Positions 1 through 5,454 of a DNA stretch of 6,804 nt are shown here, in pieces. Source of the DNA: Candidatus Campylobacter infans (GTDB lineage: Bacteria; Campylobacterota; Campylobacteria; Campylobacterales; Campylobacteraceae); the NCBI GenBank assembly GCA_009827235.1, contig SPMW01000050.1, forward strand, positions 1-6,804, read 5' to 3'. Position 1 is the first letter of the stretch; each line of letters starts with the position of its first letter. Below the pieces are notes generated by a model. The model made no database searches and had not been told where the DNA came from. It saw nothing but the letters and a program-made list of their open reading frames with translations. Both the position numbers and the translations under genes were made by a program.

Positions 1-825
1 GCAAAACTCTCCGCCATAACCAAGCAGCCGCACATAGTCCATAGGCTCGTATGCGGTTGGGATTGTGGAGATGATTAAGTCAAAGCGTTCTTTTACTTCG
101 CTCAGTTTGTCTGTGGTGTAAAGTGCCTTTGCGCCAAGTTTTAGAGCGTCGCTTTCTTTGTTTTTGTTGCGCGCAAAAACGAAAACCTCAGCGCCCATTT
201 TCAGCGCGTATTTTACCGCCATCACCCCAAGTCCGCCAAAGCCCGCAACGCCTACTTTTTTGCCCGCACTCACCTTGCTAAATTTTAGCGGCGAATAAGT
301 CGTAATGCCCGCGCACAAAAGCGGTGCAACCTTGTCAAGCGGGGCGTTTTGCGGCACGGTTACGGCAAAGTCCTCGCTTACGACAAGGTTGTCGCTGTAA
401 CCGCCGTAAGTTGGCTCGTCCCCGTGAAAGCAGTCCTTGCAGTTGTAGGTGTAAATGGTGTTTTGGCAAAACTGCTCGTTGCTTGCCTTGCACGCCTCGC
501 ACTCGCCGCACGAATTTACCATACAACCAACGCCCGCATAATCGCCCACTTTGAATTTGCTCACCTTGCTTCCTACGGCGATGACGCGCCCTGCGATTTC
601 GTGTCCTGGCACCATAGGGTAAATGCCCTCGCCCCACTCGCTTCGTGCGCTGTGAATGTCGCTGTGGCAAATGCCCGCAAACAAAATCTCCATCAAAATG
701 TCGCGCTCGCCAAGTGCGTGGCGCGTGAATTTGTAGGGCGCAAATTTAGCGTTTTTATCCGCCACCGCGTAGCCTTTTGCGGCGATTTTCGCACCGCTTT
801 TTGCTTGTGAAATATACTCTTGCAT
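1..825 (-). CDS. Zinc-dependent alcohol dehydrogenase, YahK/CAD type (3' end beyond window)
   Basis: Medium-chain zinc alcohol/aldehyde reductase, expected to interconvert aldehydes and alcohols with NAD(P)H in the cytoplasm. The 275 visible residues have the family pattern: catalytic-zinc ligands C53 (in GICHSD), H75-E76 (in PGHEIAG) and C171; a four-cysteine structural zinc site C106, C109, C112, C120; and the Rossmann loop GFGGLG at 195-200. The family is usually about 350 residues, so roughly the last 75 are missing at the window edge; there is no internal stop. The ATG at 823-825 is chosen because AAAGGAG lies just upstream (831-837) and the family's N-terminus fits. It stands alone, with its own promoter at 867-902. 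Its base use is odd: near half G+C with many GCG/GGC/CGC codons, against clearly AT-rich neighbours, suggesting acquisition from a higher-GC relative. The family assignment is firm; the physiological substrate is unknown. Confidence 0.93.
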   Translation of the reverse strand, partial: MQEYISQAKSGAKIAAKGYAVADKNAKFAPYKFTRHALGERDILMEILFAGICHSDIHSARSEWGEGIYPMVPGHEIAGRVIAVGSKVSKFKVGDYAGVGCMVNSCGECEACKASNEQFCQNTIYTYNCKDCFHGDEPTYGGYSDNLVVSEDFAVTVPQNAPLDKVAPLLCAGITTYSPLKFSKVSAGKKVGVAGFGGLGVMAVKYALKMGAEVFVFARNKNKESDALKLGAKALYTTDKLSEVKERFDLIISTIPTAYEPMDYVRLLGYGGEFC

Positions 826-866
826 AAATGCTCCTTTATGTAAAAATGCGTAAATCAAATTTGGTT

Positions 867-902
867 TTGACATTATAAAACATTACACCTAGTGTTTGTC
901 AA
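867..902 (-). promoter_or_regulatory. Alcohol dehydrogenase promoter with 19-bp spacer, MerR-family style
   Basis: On the minus strand TTGACA (897-902) and TATAAT (872-877) are separated by exactly 19 bp (878-896). Both boxes match the sigma-70 consensus, but the spacer is 2 bp too long for normal use. The spacer contains the dyad ACAC-TAG-GTGT (885-895), placed toward the -35 box. Overlong spacers with a dyad in this position are the hallmark of MerR-family promoters (MerR, ZntR, SoxR, aldehyde-responsive AdhR/NmlR types), in which the regulator twists the DNA to activate. An outer repeat TTGACA (867-872 on the plus strand) / TGTCAA (897-902) also brackets the region. The predicted transcript starts near 865, giving a leader of about 40 nt. 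No MerR-type gene lies in the window, so the regulator is an inference. Confidence 0.7.
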
Positions 903-1000
903 GGGAAATTTTAATGCGCGCGCTTTTAGTAAAAATAAAACTTAAAATTTTAAAGAAAAGCTAATAAAATAATGCTAAATAGTAAAGAATTTAAAAGTGA

Positions 1001-1033
1001 AATTTTAAACCCTAACCAAAATTTAGGTTAGGG
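1001..1033 (-). terminator. Rho-independent terminator of dps
   Basis: CCCTAACC (1010-1017) and GGTTAGGG (1026-1033) form a perfect 8-bp stem with an 8-nt loop. Read on the minus strand the stem is followed by TTTAAAATT. It begins about 10 nt after the dps stop codon, so it ends the pgi-methyltransferase-dps block. The rest of the 826-1042 gap, beyond this and the alcohol dehydrogenase promoter, shows no gene that I can support. Confidence 0.8.
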
Positions 1034-1042
1034 CAATTTAGA

Positions 1043-1483
1043 TTAAGCTATGGCTTGATTAAGCATCCAAAGCATTTTTTCTAGTTGGGCGACTTTATCT
1101 TGTGCAAGATTTGAGGTTGTGGTGTCGCCATCTTTTTGAGCTATTTCATCAAGCTTTTTAAACTCAGCTAGTAAATACTCATAAGCCTTTTTTACATTTT
1201 TAAGCACTGCTTCTGGTTTATAATCGCCTTTTGCTTCAACTGGTGCTGATTTGCCAGCTTTTACTATATCATCGATATCATTTAAGGCTTTACCGCCGAT
1301 TTGTAATGCGCGCTCTGCCATTTCATCAAACAATTCGCCCATTTCTTCATAAGCTTTTTGTGTGTATTCATGTACTGCAAAAAACTGCAAACCTTTTACA
1401 TTCCAATGATAATCATGAAAAGCTATATAAAATGCGTGAGCTTCGCCTTGAAGTTTGTTTAGTTGAGTTACAACTGATTTCAT
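1043..1483 (-). CDS. dps: Dps/NapA-family mini-ferritin (DNA-protecting iron storage protein)
   Basis: A 146-residue cytoplasmic protein of the Dps family, which assembles into 12-mers that oxidise Fe(II) with peroxide, store iron and protect DNA. The ferroxidase motif is clear: H26 in YHWNVKG, H38 in FFAVHEY, and D53 and E57 in FDEMAER, with the same spacing as E. coli Dps H51/H63/D78/E82. The position that is Asp in E. coli (D67) and Glu in H. pylori NapA is Gln here (Q42). Length is normal for the family. An ATG 39 nt further upstream (1520-1522) would add 13 residues, but AAAGGAG at 1489-1495 and homologue N-termini favour the start at 1483. It is last in the pgi-methyltransferase-dps series, with its own possible promoter and a terminator at 1001-1033. 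The identification is very secure. Confidence 0.96.
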   Translation of the reverse strand: MKSVVTQLNKLQGEAHAFYIAFHDYHWNVKGLQFFAVHEYTQKAYEEMGELFDEMAERALQIGGKALNDIDDIVKAGKSAPVEAKGDYKPEAVLKNVKKAYEYLLAEFKKLDEIAQKDGDTTTSNLAQDKVAQLEKMLWMLNQAIA

Positions 1484-1488
1484 TTTTT

Positions 1489-1495
1489 CTCCTTT
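1489..1495 (-). promoter_or_regulatory. dps ribosome binding site, fixes start codon
   Basis: AAAGGAG sits 5 nt before the ATG at 1481-1483. The alternative in-frame ATG at 1520-1522 has no comparable site, so the shorter protein is preferred. Confidence 0.85.
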
Positions 1496-1510
1496 AATTA
1501 AAATTTCAAA

Positions 1511-1547
1511 ATGATACTCCATTTGCCTTTAATATTTTATAAATATT
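1511..1547 (-). promoter_or_regulatory. Possible dps promoter with AT-rich palindrome
   Basis: On the minus strand TATCAT (1511-1516) is a fair -10 box and would give a leader of roughly 20 nt. About 20 bp upstream lies AATATTT-ATA-AAATATT (1531-1547), a 7-bp inverted repeat around 3 bp, covering the -35 zone and overlapping the methyltransferase stop codon. Dps genes are often controlled by Fur or PerR, whose operators are AT-rich dyads of similar size, but the match to their consensus is loose. The palindrome could also be chance in AT-rich DNA. Confidence 0.35.
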
Positions 1548-2469
1548 GTGAAAACAAAATAGCATTTTCTTTTGTTAGGCAAGGTATATTTTTTATTACC
1601 GGATACACCAGCAAACACTCTTTACAAAAGTAATTTTTGTGTTTTAAAATCAAGCTTTCGTGGCATACCGGACAAGCAAAACTAGGCTCGCTATTAAAAT
1701 TTTCTTGCTGATTTTTTTCTATTATCATTATTGCTGATTGATTTGAAAATGTGCCGATTGGATATAAATCATACTTAATAATTTTGCCCCCCCCCCCAAA
1801 GCTTTTTAGCAAATTTTGAGCAGTATTTTTTAAGTTAGTAATGTATTTGTGCTTTTTTATATTTGCCTTTGTTTTGGCATTGCCAAGCTCGTAACTAGGC
1901 TCAATAAGTATTAAGTATTTTTTTGTGATTCTATATAATTCCTTGATGATATTTTCAAGCTCATTTGTATTTGGTTCTAATGCATGAGCTGTATAAATTA
2001 CATCAAAGCAATTATCTTTAAAAGGCGTTTTTAAAAGATTAGCCACGAATAATTCACAATTTTTATTATGCTTTTTACAAAATTTCTTAGCTTGTTTGAT
2101 CCTCGATGGAGCCAAATCAAAACCATAAATTTTTGCATTTTTATTTTCTAATTTATCCATAAGTGGGCTTAATGTTGTTGCTTCGCCTACGCCTGCTTCT
2201 AAGATGTTTTCGTATTTGAGGGCGTTTATTTCATCTGCTAAATAACTTACATATTTATCAGTAAAATCTTGTGCTAGTAGCTGTGTTTGCTTGCCGTTTA
2301 TATGATAATTGTTTGATTTTTTATTTGCTTGGTAGCCTTTAATATACGAACCTGCTTGTAAATCATAAGATGCTAAAATAGCATTAATTGAGTTTTTATC
2401 TGTGTTGTTAGTTTTTCTAAAATACTCCATAATATTTACATTTTGATTGTATAAATCCTTTAAACTCAT
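1537..2469 (-). CDS. Phase-variable class I SAM methyltransferase with Trm112-like zinc ribbon
   Basis: A 310-residue predicted cytoplasmic methyltransferase. Residues about 85-190 form a class I SAM fold: motif I EAGVGEATTL (91-100), the acidic end of strand 2 in GFDLAPSR (116-123), and DVIYTAHALEPN (156-167). A C-terminal module of about 45 residues has CPVC (266-269) and CKEC (282-285), like the Trm112/UPF0434 zinc ribbon, ending in YPVIKNIPCL. Codons 225-228 are an 11-G run that is in frame at its present length. The start at 2469 has AAGGAC at 2475-2480 and follows pgi by 9 nt, so it is probably co-transcribed with it. The acceptor is unknown. Related Campylobacter methyltransferases with G tracts modify surface sugars or flagellin glycans, and I infer something similar; a small-molecule or RNA target is not excluded. 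Confidence 0.85.
   Translation of the reverse strand: MSLKDLYNQNVNIMEYFRKTNNTDKNSINAILASYDLQAGSYIKGYQANKKSNNYHINGKQTQLLAQDFTDKYVSYLADEINALKYENILEAGVGEATTLSPLMDKLENKNAKIYGFDLAPSRIKQAKKFCKKHNKNCELFVANLLKTPFKDNCFDVIYTAHALEPNTNELENIIKELYRITKKYLILIEPSYELGNAKTKANIKKHKYITNLKNTAQNLLKSFGGGGKIIKYDLYPIGTFSNQSAIMIIEKNQQENFNSEPSFACPVCHESLILKHKNYFCKECLLVYPVIKNIPCLTKENAILFSQYL
1787..1797 (-). repeat. Homopolymer of 11 G in coding strand, probable phase-variation switch
   Basis: Eleven C on the plus strand, that is 11 G in the methyltransferase message, starting exactly at codon 225 (Phe-Gly-Gly-Gly-Gly-Lys). With 11 G the gene is open. With 10 G translation would end at a TAA after 246 residues; with 12 G it would end after 231. 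Both lose the zinc ribbon. G tracts of this length slip readily in Campylobacter, where they control surface-structure genes. Confidence 0.88.
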
Positions 2470-2478
2470 CTTTTGTCC

Positions 2479-3693
2479 TTAAAAATTATTTTGCTCTAAA
2501 TTTTGTCGTAATAGCAATTTTGCTAGCTCTACGCCTGGCTGGTTGTAGGTATTTATGCCAAGCATCAAACCAGTTGCACTAGTAAGCAATTCATAATAAT
2601 ACACCAAATATCCGCTATGCCACGCATCTAAGCTATCAAGCCTAATTTCATCTACGCTAATATTTTCGCTTTTTAAAGCCTGCATTGTCGCGCGAGCTTG
2701 CGCATTTAGCACGCTTGCGATCTCTAAATCATTTGTAAAATCACAGCTTTGTAAGCCATCTAGGCTAAGGTTGCTTAATTTTAAATTTTGATCTTCGTGC
2801 TTTTTAGCCGTTATGAAAGTAACGGTTTTATCCTTAGCGCCCTCCATTATAAGCTGTAAAAACGAATGTTGATCTTTTGAACCAATCAAACCCACAGGCG
2901 TTAGCCCAACGCGCTTATAACCGCGTTTTTTGCCCAAACTCTCAGCCCAAAGCTGCACAAACCAATCATTAAAACTAGCCAAGCGACTAGAATAACTAAA
3001 AAGCACATTTATTTTAGCCGTTTCGTGGCGCGCGTAATGATAGGCTTTTTGTAAAATCGTATCATCATCGCCACCAAGATGCTGAGCCTTACAAGCCATC
3101 GCGCCATTTAAAATTTCACTAACATCCACCCCGCTAAGCCCAAGCGGCACAAGCCCAACAGCAGATAGCACACTAAAACGCCCGCCTACATTTTTTGGTA
3201 TGTTAAAAACGCGGATATTTCGTGCTTTTGCGTAAATTTCAAGTGGGCTATTTGGATCGCTTATTATTATAAAATTTTCAAAATTTACTATTTTAAAACG
3301 CTCTAAAATACATTTAAAAATACTAATTGTCTCAATCGTGGTGCCTGATTTGCTTGAAATAATGAATATAGTATCATCTAAGCTAATTTTATTTAAATTA
3401 GAAGCTATTAAAAAAGGATCTAAATTATCAAAAAATATAAGATTTTTTTGGCCATGAGCAAGCATTTCATAAATAGCCTTTACTCCAAGAGAACTACCGC
3501 CAACGCCGACTAATGCGATGTTTTTAAAATTTGGCAAAGATTTTTTTAATTTGCTTATTTGCTCTATTATGCCATTTGAAAGAGCTGGTAAATCATAATA
3601 GCCAACCAGCTCTTTTTCATCATTCATTCGCCTTGCAAAAGACGCTATATGCTCGCTTTGGGCGAGTTTAAAATGTAAAATATTATCAACCAA
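2479..3693 (-). CDS. pgi: Glucose-6-phosphate isomerase
   Basis: Interconverts glucose-6-phosphate and fructose-6-phosphate in the cytoplasm. In campylobacters lacking full glycolysis it serves mainly gluconeogenesis and supply of sugar precursors for surface glycans. The 404 residues are the usual length for the compact epsilonproteobacterial form. Visible landmarks: GVGGSSLG (63-70) and SKSGTTIET (114-122) for phosphate binding, the first family signature around NVGGRFS (168-174), WAESLGKKRG (249-258) with E251, DQHS with the catalytic H276, and the second signature around YNQPGVELAK (383-392) with the C-terminal K392. The start is TTG at 3691-3693, supported by AAGG at 3700-3703; the first in-frame ATG lies at codon 23, inside conserved sequence. 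It leads the minus-strand block, with its own extended -10 promoter. Confidence 0.97.
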   Translation of the reverse strand: MVDNILHFKLAQSEHIASFARRMNDEKELVGYYDLPALSNGIIEQISKLKKSLPNFKNIALVGVGGSSLGVKAIYEMLAHGQKNLIFFDNLDPFLIASNLNKISLDDTIFIISSKSGTTIETISIFKCILERFKIVNFENFIIISDPNSPLEIYAKARNIRVFNIPKNVGGRFSVLSAVGLVPLGLSGVDVSEILNGAMACKAQHLGGDDDTILQKAYHYARHETAKINVLFSYSSRLASFNDWFVQLWAESLGKKRGYKRVGLTPVGLIGSKDQHSFLQLIMEGAKDKTVTFITAKKHEDQNLKLSNLSLDGLQSCDFTNDLEIASVLNAQARATMQALKSENISVDEIRLDSLDAWHSGYLVYYYELLTSATGLMLGINTYNQPGVELAKLLLRQNLEQNNF

Positions 3694-3699
3694 AATTTA

Positions 3700-3703
3700 C
3701 CTT
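3700..3703 (-). promoter_or_regulatory. pgi ribosome binding site supporting a TTG start
   Basis: AAGG followed by 6 nt and TTG (3691-3693). No ATG or GTG with a comparable site is available upstream, so TTG is the most likely initiator. Confidence 0.65.
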
Positions 3704-3717
3704 AAAAAAAATGCAAA

Positions 3718-3726
3718 AGTATAGCA
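3718..3726 (-). promoter_or_regulatory. Extended -10 promoter of pgi
   Basis: On the minus strand TGC-TATACT (3718-3726) is a good extended -10 element of the Campylobacter type. Upstream sequence is a run of A/T tracts (about 3730-3770) with no real -35 box, as usual in this group. The predicted start near 3711 gives a leader of about 20 nt before the TTG codon. Confidence 0.7.
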
Positions 3727-3776
3727 TAGCTTTAAAATTTTACAAAAAATTTTAAAATATACTATTTTAATTTATA

Positions 3777-3805
3777 TTGACAAACTCTAAAATATCGGTT
3801 ATAAT
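3777..3805 (+). promoter_or_regulatory. Consensus sigma-70 promoter of the OsmC operon
   Basis: TTGACA (3777-3782) and TATAAT (3800-3805) are perfect boxes with the ideal 17-bp spacing. Transcription should start near 3812, giving a leader of about 50 nt before the ATG at 3862. A full -35 is uncommon in this lineage and suggests strong basal transcription, consistent with control by a repressor. Confidence 0.8.
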
Positions 3806-3812
3806 CCGCCAC

Positions 3813-3838
3813 ACTTAATAAACATATATTTATTAAGT
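3813..3838 (+). promoter_or_regulatory. Perfect 10-bp inverted repeat at the transcription start: probable operator
   Basis: ACTTAATAAA (3813-3822) and TTTATTAAGT (3829-3838) are perfect inverted copies around 6 bp. The repeat starts 8 bp after the -10 box, so a dimeric protein bound here would block initiation or escape. It has no T tract after it and the stem is almost all A-T, so it is not a convincing terminator or attenuator. The cognate regulator is not in the window. Confidence 0.65.
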
Positions 3839-3861
3839 ATATTTTAAACCAAGGAGCAAAA

Positions 3862-4389
3862 ATGGCTACTTTAACATCTTGTACTAGATTAGATCCAATC
3901 GATAAGGCAGGGCTTGAAGCCCTTAAAAAAGCAGGTATAGCAAACCCTGATGTGATAAAAACCCTTAAATGCCGCACAGTAGCTGCTGGCAAATTTCGCC
4001 ACGAAAACTACATCCGCAACCTGCCAGCTTATATAGTAGATGAACCGCCTGTGCTTTTAGGCGATGATACTGCGCCAAATCCTAGTGAGGCTGTGCTAGC
4101 AGCACTTGGCAGCTGCGTGGCTGTGGGCATTCATGCAAATGCCATAGACAAAGATATAGTAATTACCAAACTTGAATTAGAGCTTGAGGGCGATTTAAAT
4201 ATCACTGCTGTTTGGGGAACGGGAGATTTAGATGAAAATAAACCGCTAGGCTTTACAGATGTGCGCATAAAAGTGGATTTACAAACCAACAAAGACAAGG
4301 CCACAAATGACGAGCTAATCGCGCATGCTATTAAGTATTCGCCAGTAGCAAACACCCTGCTTCGCAAGGTAAATGTAGAAATAAAATAA
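3862..4389 (+). CDS. OsmC-family protein
   Basis: A 175-residue cytoplasmic OsmC-fold protein. OsmC/Ohr relatives reduce organic hydroperoxides with a cysteine pair or act on small thiol-linked compounds. The conserved helix motif APNPSEAVLAALGSC ends at C85. The second family cysteine is replaced by serine: KYSPVANTL has S160 where Ohr/OsmC peroxidases have Cys. The first 45 or so residues, with C7 and C37, precede the usual OsmC core. A one-cysteine member may not be a classical peroxidase, or may use another thiol to resolve. The ATG at 3862 has AAGGAG at 3851-3856. It is the first gene of the plus-strand operon; the next gene's ribosome site overlaps its stop. Family membership is firm, function is not. 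Confidence 0.9.
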   Translation: MATLTSCTRLDPIDKAGLEALKKAGIANPDVIKTLKCRTVAAGKFRHENYIRNLPAYIVDEPPVLLGDDTAPNPSEAVLAALGSCVAVGIHANAIDKDIVITKLELELEGDLNITAVWGTGDLDENKPLGFTDVRIKVDLQTNKDKATNDELIAHAIKYSPVANTLLRKVNVEIK

Positions 4390-4398
4390 GGATAAAAA

Positions 4399-5454
4399 AT
4401 GCAAACCCTACAAAAACTAGTCCAAAAAATAGATAAACAAGGCTATTATCCAAAAGAGCAAATACAAGCCCTAGCAAATGATGGATTTTTCGCCGTCTTA
4501 GAGCAAAGAAGCGATATTTTTAAAGCCATAGAAAATATAAGTAAAATTTCAAATATTTGCGGGACGACTGGTTTTTGTATGTGGTGTCAATTTGCTTTAA
4601 TTTGGTATGTTTTAAACACTAAAAACTTAGAGCTAAAAGCTAGGCTCTTGCCAAAGCTTAAAAGTGGCGAAATTCTTGGCGGGACGGCATTAAGCAATCC
4701 TATGAAAAACTTTGCTGGCATTGAAAAAAATCACCTAAAAGCCAAAAAAGTTCAAGGCGGATACATAATAAACGGCACCCTACCTTGGGTTTCAAATATC
4801 GAGCAAAACTCAGCTTTTGGAGCCATTGCTTTATTGCCTGATGAAAAACCTGTAATGGGCGTGATATTTTGCGATGAAAGCGTAAAACTAAGCGCGCATA
4901 TAAAATACGCCACGCTTGAAGGATCAGCGACTAAAACCATAGCTTTAAAGGATTATTTTTTAAAAGATAGCGATGTTTTAGGCGGTGATGATATTTATGA
5001 GTATTTAATAAAAATCACGCCCGGATTTATCTTGCTTCAAGCTGGCATCGCAGCTGGCATAATAAATCAAAGCCTAGAATGCATACAAAAATCACAATTA
5101 ACACACGCTCATATAAATGAGTTTTTGCCGTATGATTATGAGAGTTTAAAGGCTGAGTTTTCTAAACTTTTAGAGCTGACAAAAGATGCTAGCAAAAACA
5201 TTGAAAACCCAGATCCAAAAAGCATTTTAACCCTAAGGCTTGATGCTTCGCTTTTAACGCAAAAAATCACCGCAGCGGCCGTGCTTTTTAGCGGAACGAT
5301 GGGATATTTAGCCGATGCAAAACCACAAAGATTACAAAGAGAAGGAAATTTTGTCTTAATCGTAACGCCAAGCATTAAGCATATTTTAAAAGAATTAAAA
5401 AATATAGAAAATGGCGATGGTTGTATAAATAAATGGAAAAGGAAAATAGCATGA
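4399..5454 (+). CDS. Acyl-CoA dehydrogenase-fold flavoprotein (SfnB/DszC-like monooxygenase or dehydrogenase)
   Basis: A 351-residue soluble protein of the acyl-CoA dehydrogenase superfamily, somewhat shorter than the typical 380-400. The N-terminal helical part holds ISNICGTTGFCMWCQ (50-64); the middle beta domain holds GGTALSNPMKNFAG (94-107) and NGTLPWVSN (125-133); the C-terminal helices end with FSGTMGYL (297-304) and a REGNFVLIVTPS stretch (314-325). I see no clear counterpart of the catalytic Glu found in true acyl-CoA dehydrogenases. This ending resembles flavin monooxygenase branches such as SfnB/DszC, which oxidise sulfur compounds with reduced flavin supplied by a partner. The start has AAGGA at 4388-4392, 9 nt after the OsmC gene, and the end overlaps the next gene by ATGA. 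Superfamily good, reaction uncertain. Confidence 0.82.
   Translation: MQTLQKLVQKIDKQGYYPKEQIQALANDGFFAVLEQRSDIFKAIENISKISNICGTTGFCMWCQFALIWYVLNTKNLELKARLLPKLKSGEILGGTALSNPMKNFAGIEKNHLKAKKVQGGYIINGTLPWVSNIEQNSAFGAIALLPDEKPVMGVIFCDESVKLSAHIKYATLEGSATKTIALKDYFLKDSDVLGGDDIYEYLIKITPGFILLQAGIAAGIINQSLECIQKSQLTHAHINEFLPYDYESLKAEFSKLLELTKDASKNIENPDPKSILTLRLDASLLTQKITAAAVLFSGTMGYLADAKPQRLQREGNFVLIVTPSIKHILKELKNIENGDGCINKWKRKIA
5439..5443 (+). promoter_or_regulatory. Ribosome binding site fixing the substrate-binding protein start
   Basis: AAGGA, 7 nt before ATG 5451. Together with the ATGA stop-start overlap it indicates translational coupling with the flavoprotein gene and excludes ATG 5433, which lies upstream of the site. 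Confidence 0.75.

Noticed and set aside
349..810. Long plus-strand open frames (324-554, 349-810) and a minus-strand frame at 335-670 opposite or within the alcohol dehydrogenase
   Set aside because: The alcohol dehydrogenase frame has complete zinc and Rossmann motifs; the others are low-complexity by-products of its GC-rich codons and have no ribosome sites or recognisable motifs.
913..924. Alternating GC stretch (GCGCGCGC) in an AT-rich gap
   Set aside because: Self-complementary but too short to form a useful stem with a loop, no T tract and no partner repeat; treated as chance or a remnant of GC-rich imported DNA.
3730..3772. A/T tracts between the divergent promoters, with AAAATTTT-like inverted words
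   Set aside because: Typical AT-rich upstream region of Campylobacter promoters; the inverted words are short and have no consistent spacing.
3762..3992. Minus-strand open frame crossing the OsmC promoter
   Set aside because: It overlaps a consensus promoter, an operator-like dyad and the start of the OsmC gene on the other strand, and has no family motif.
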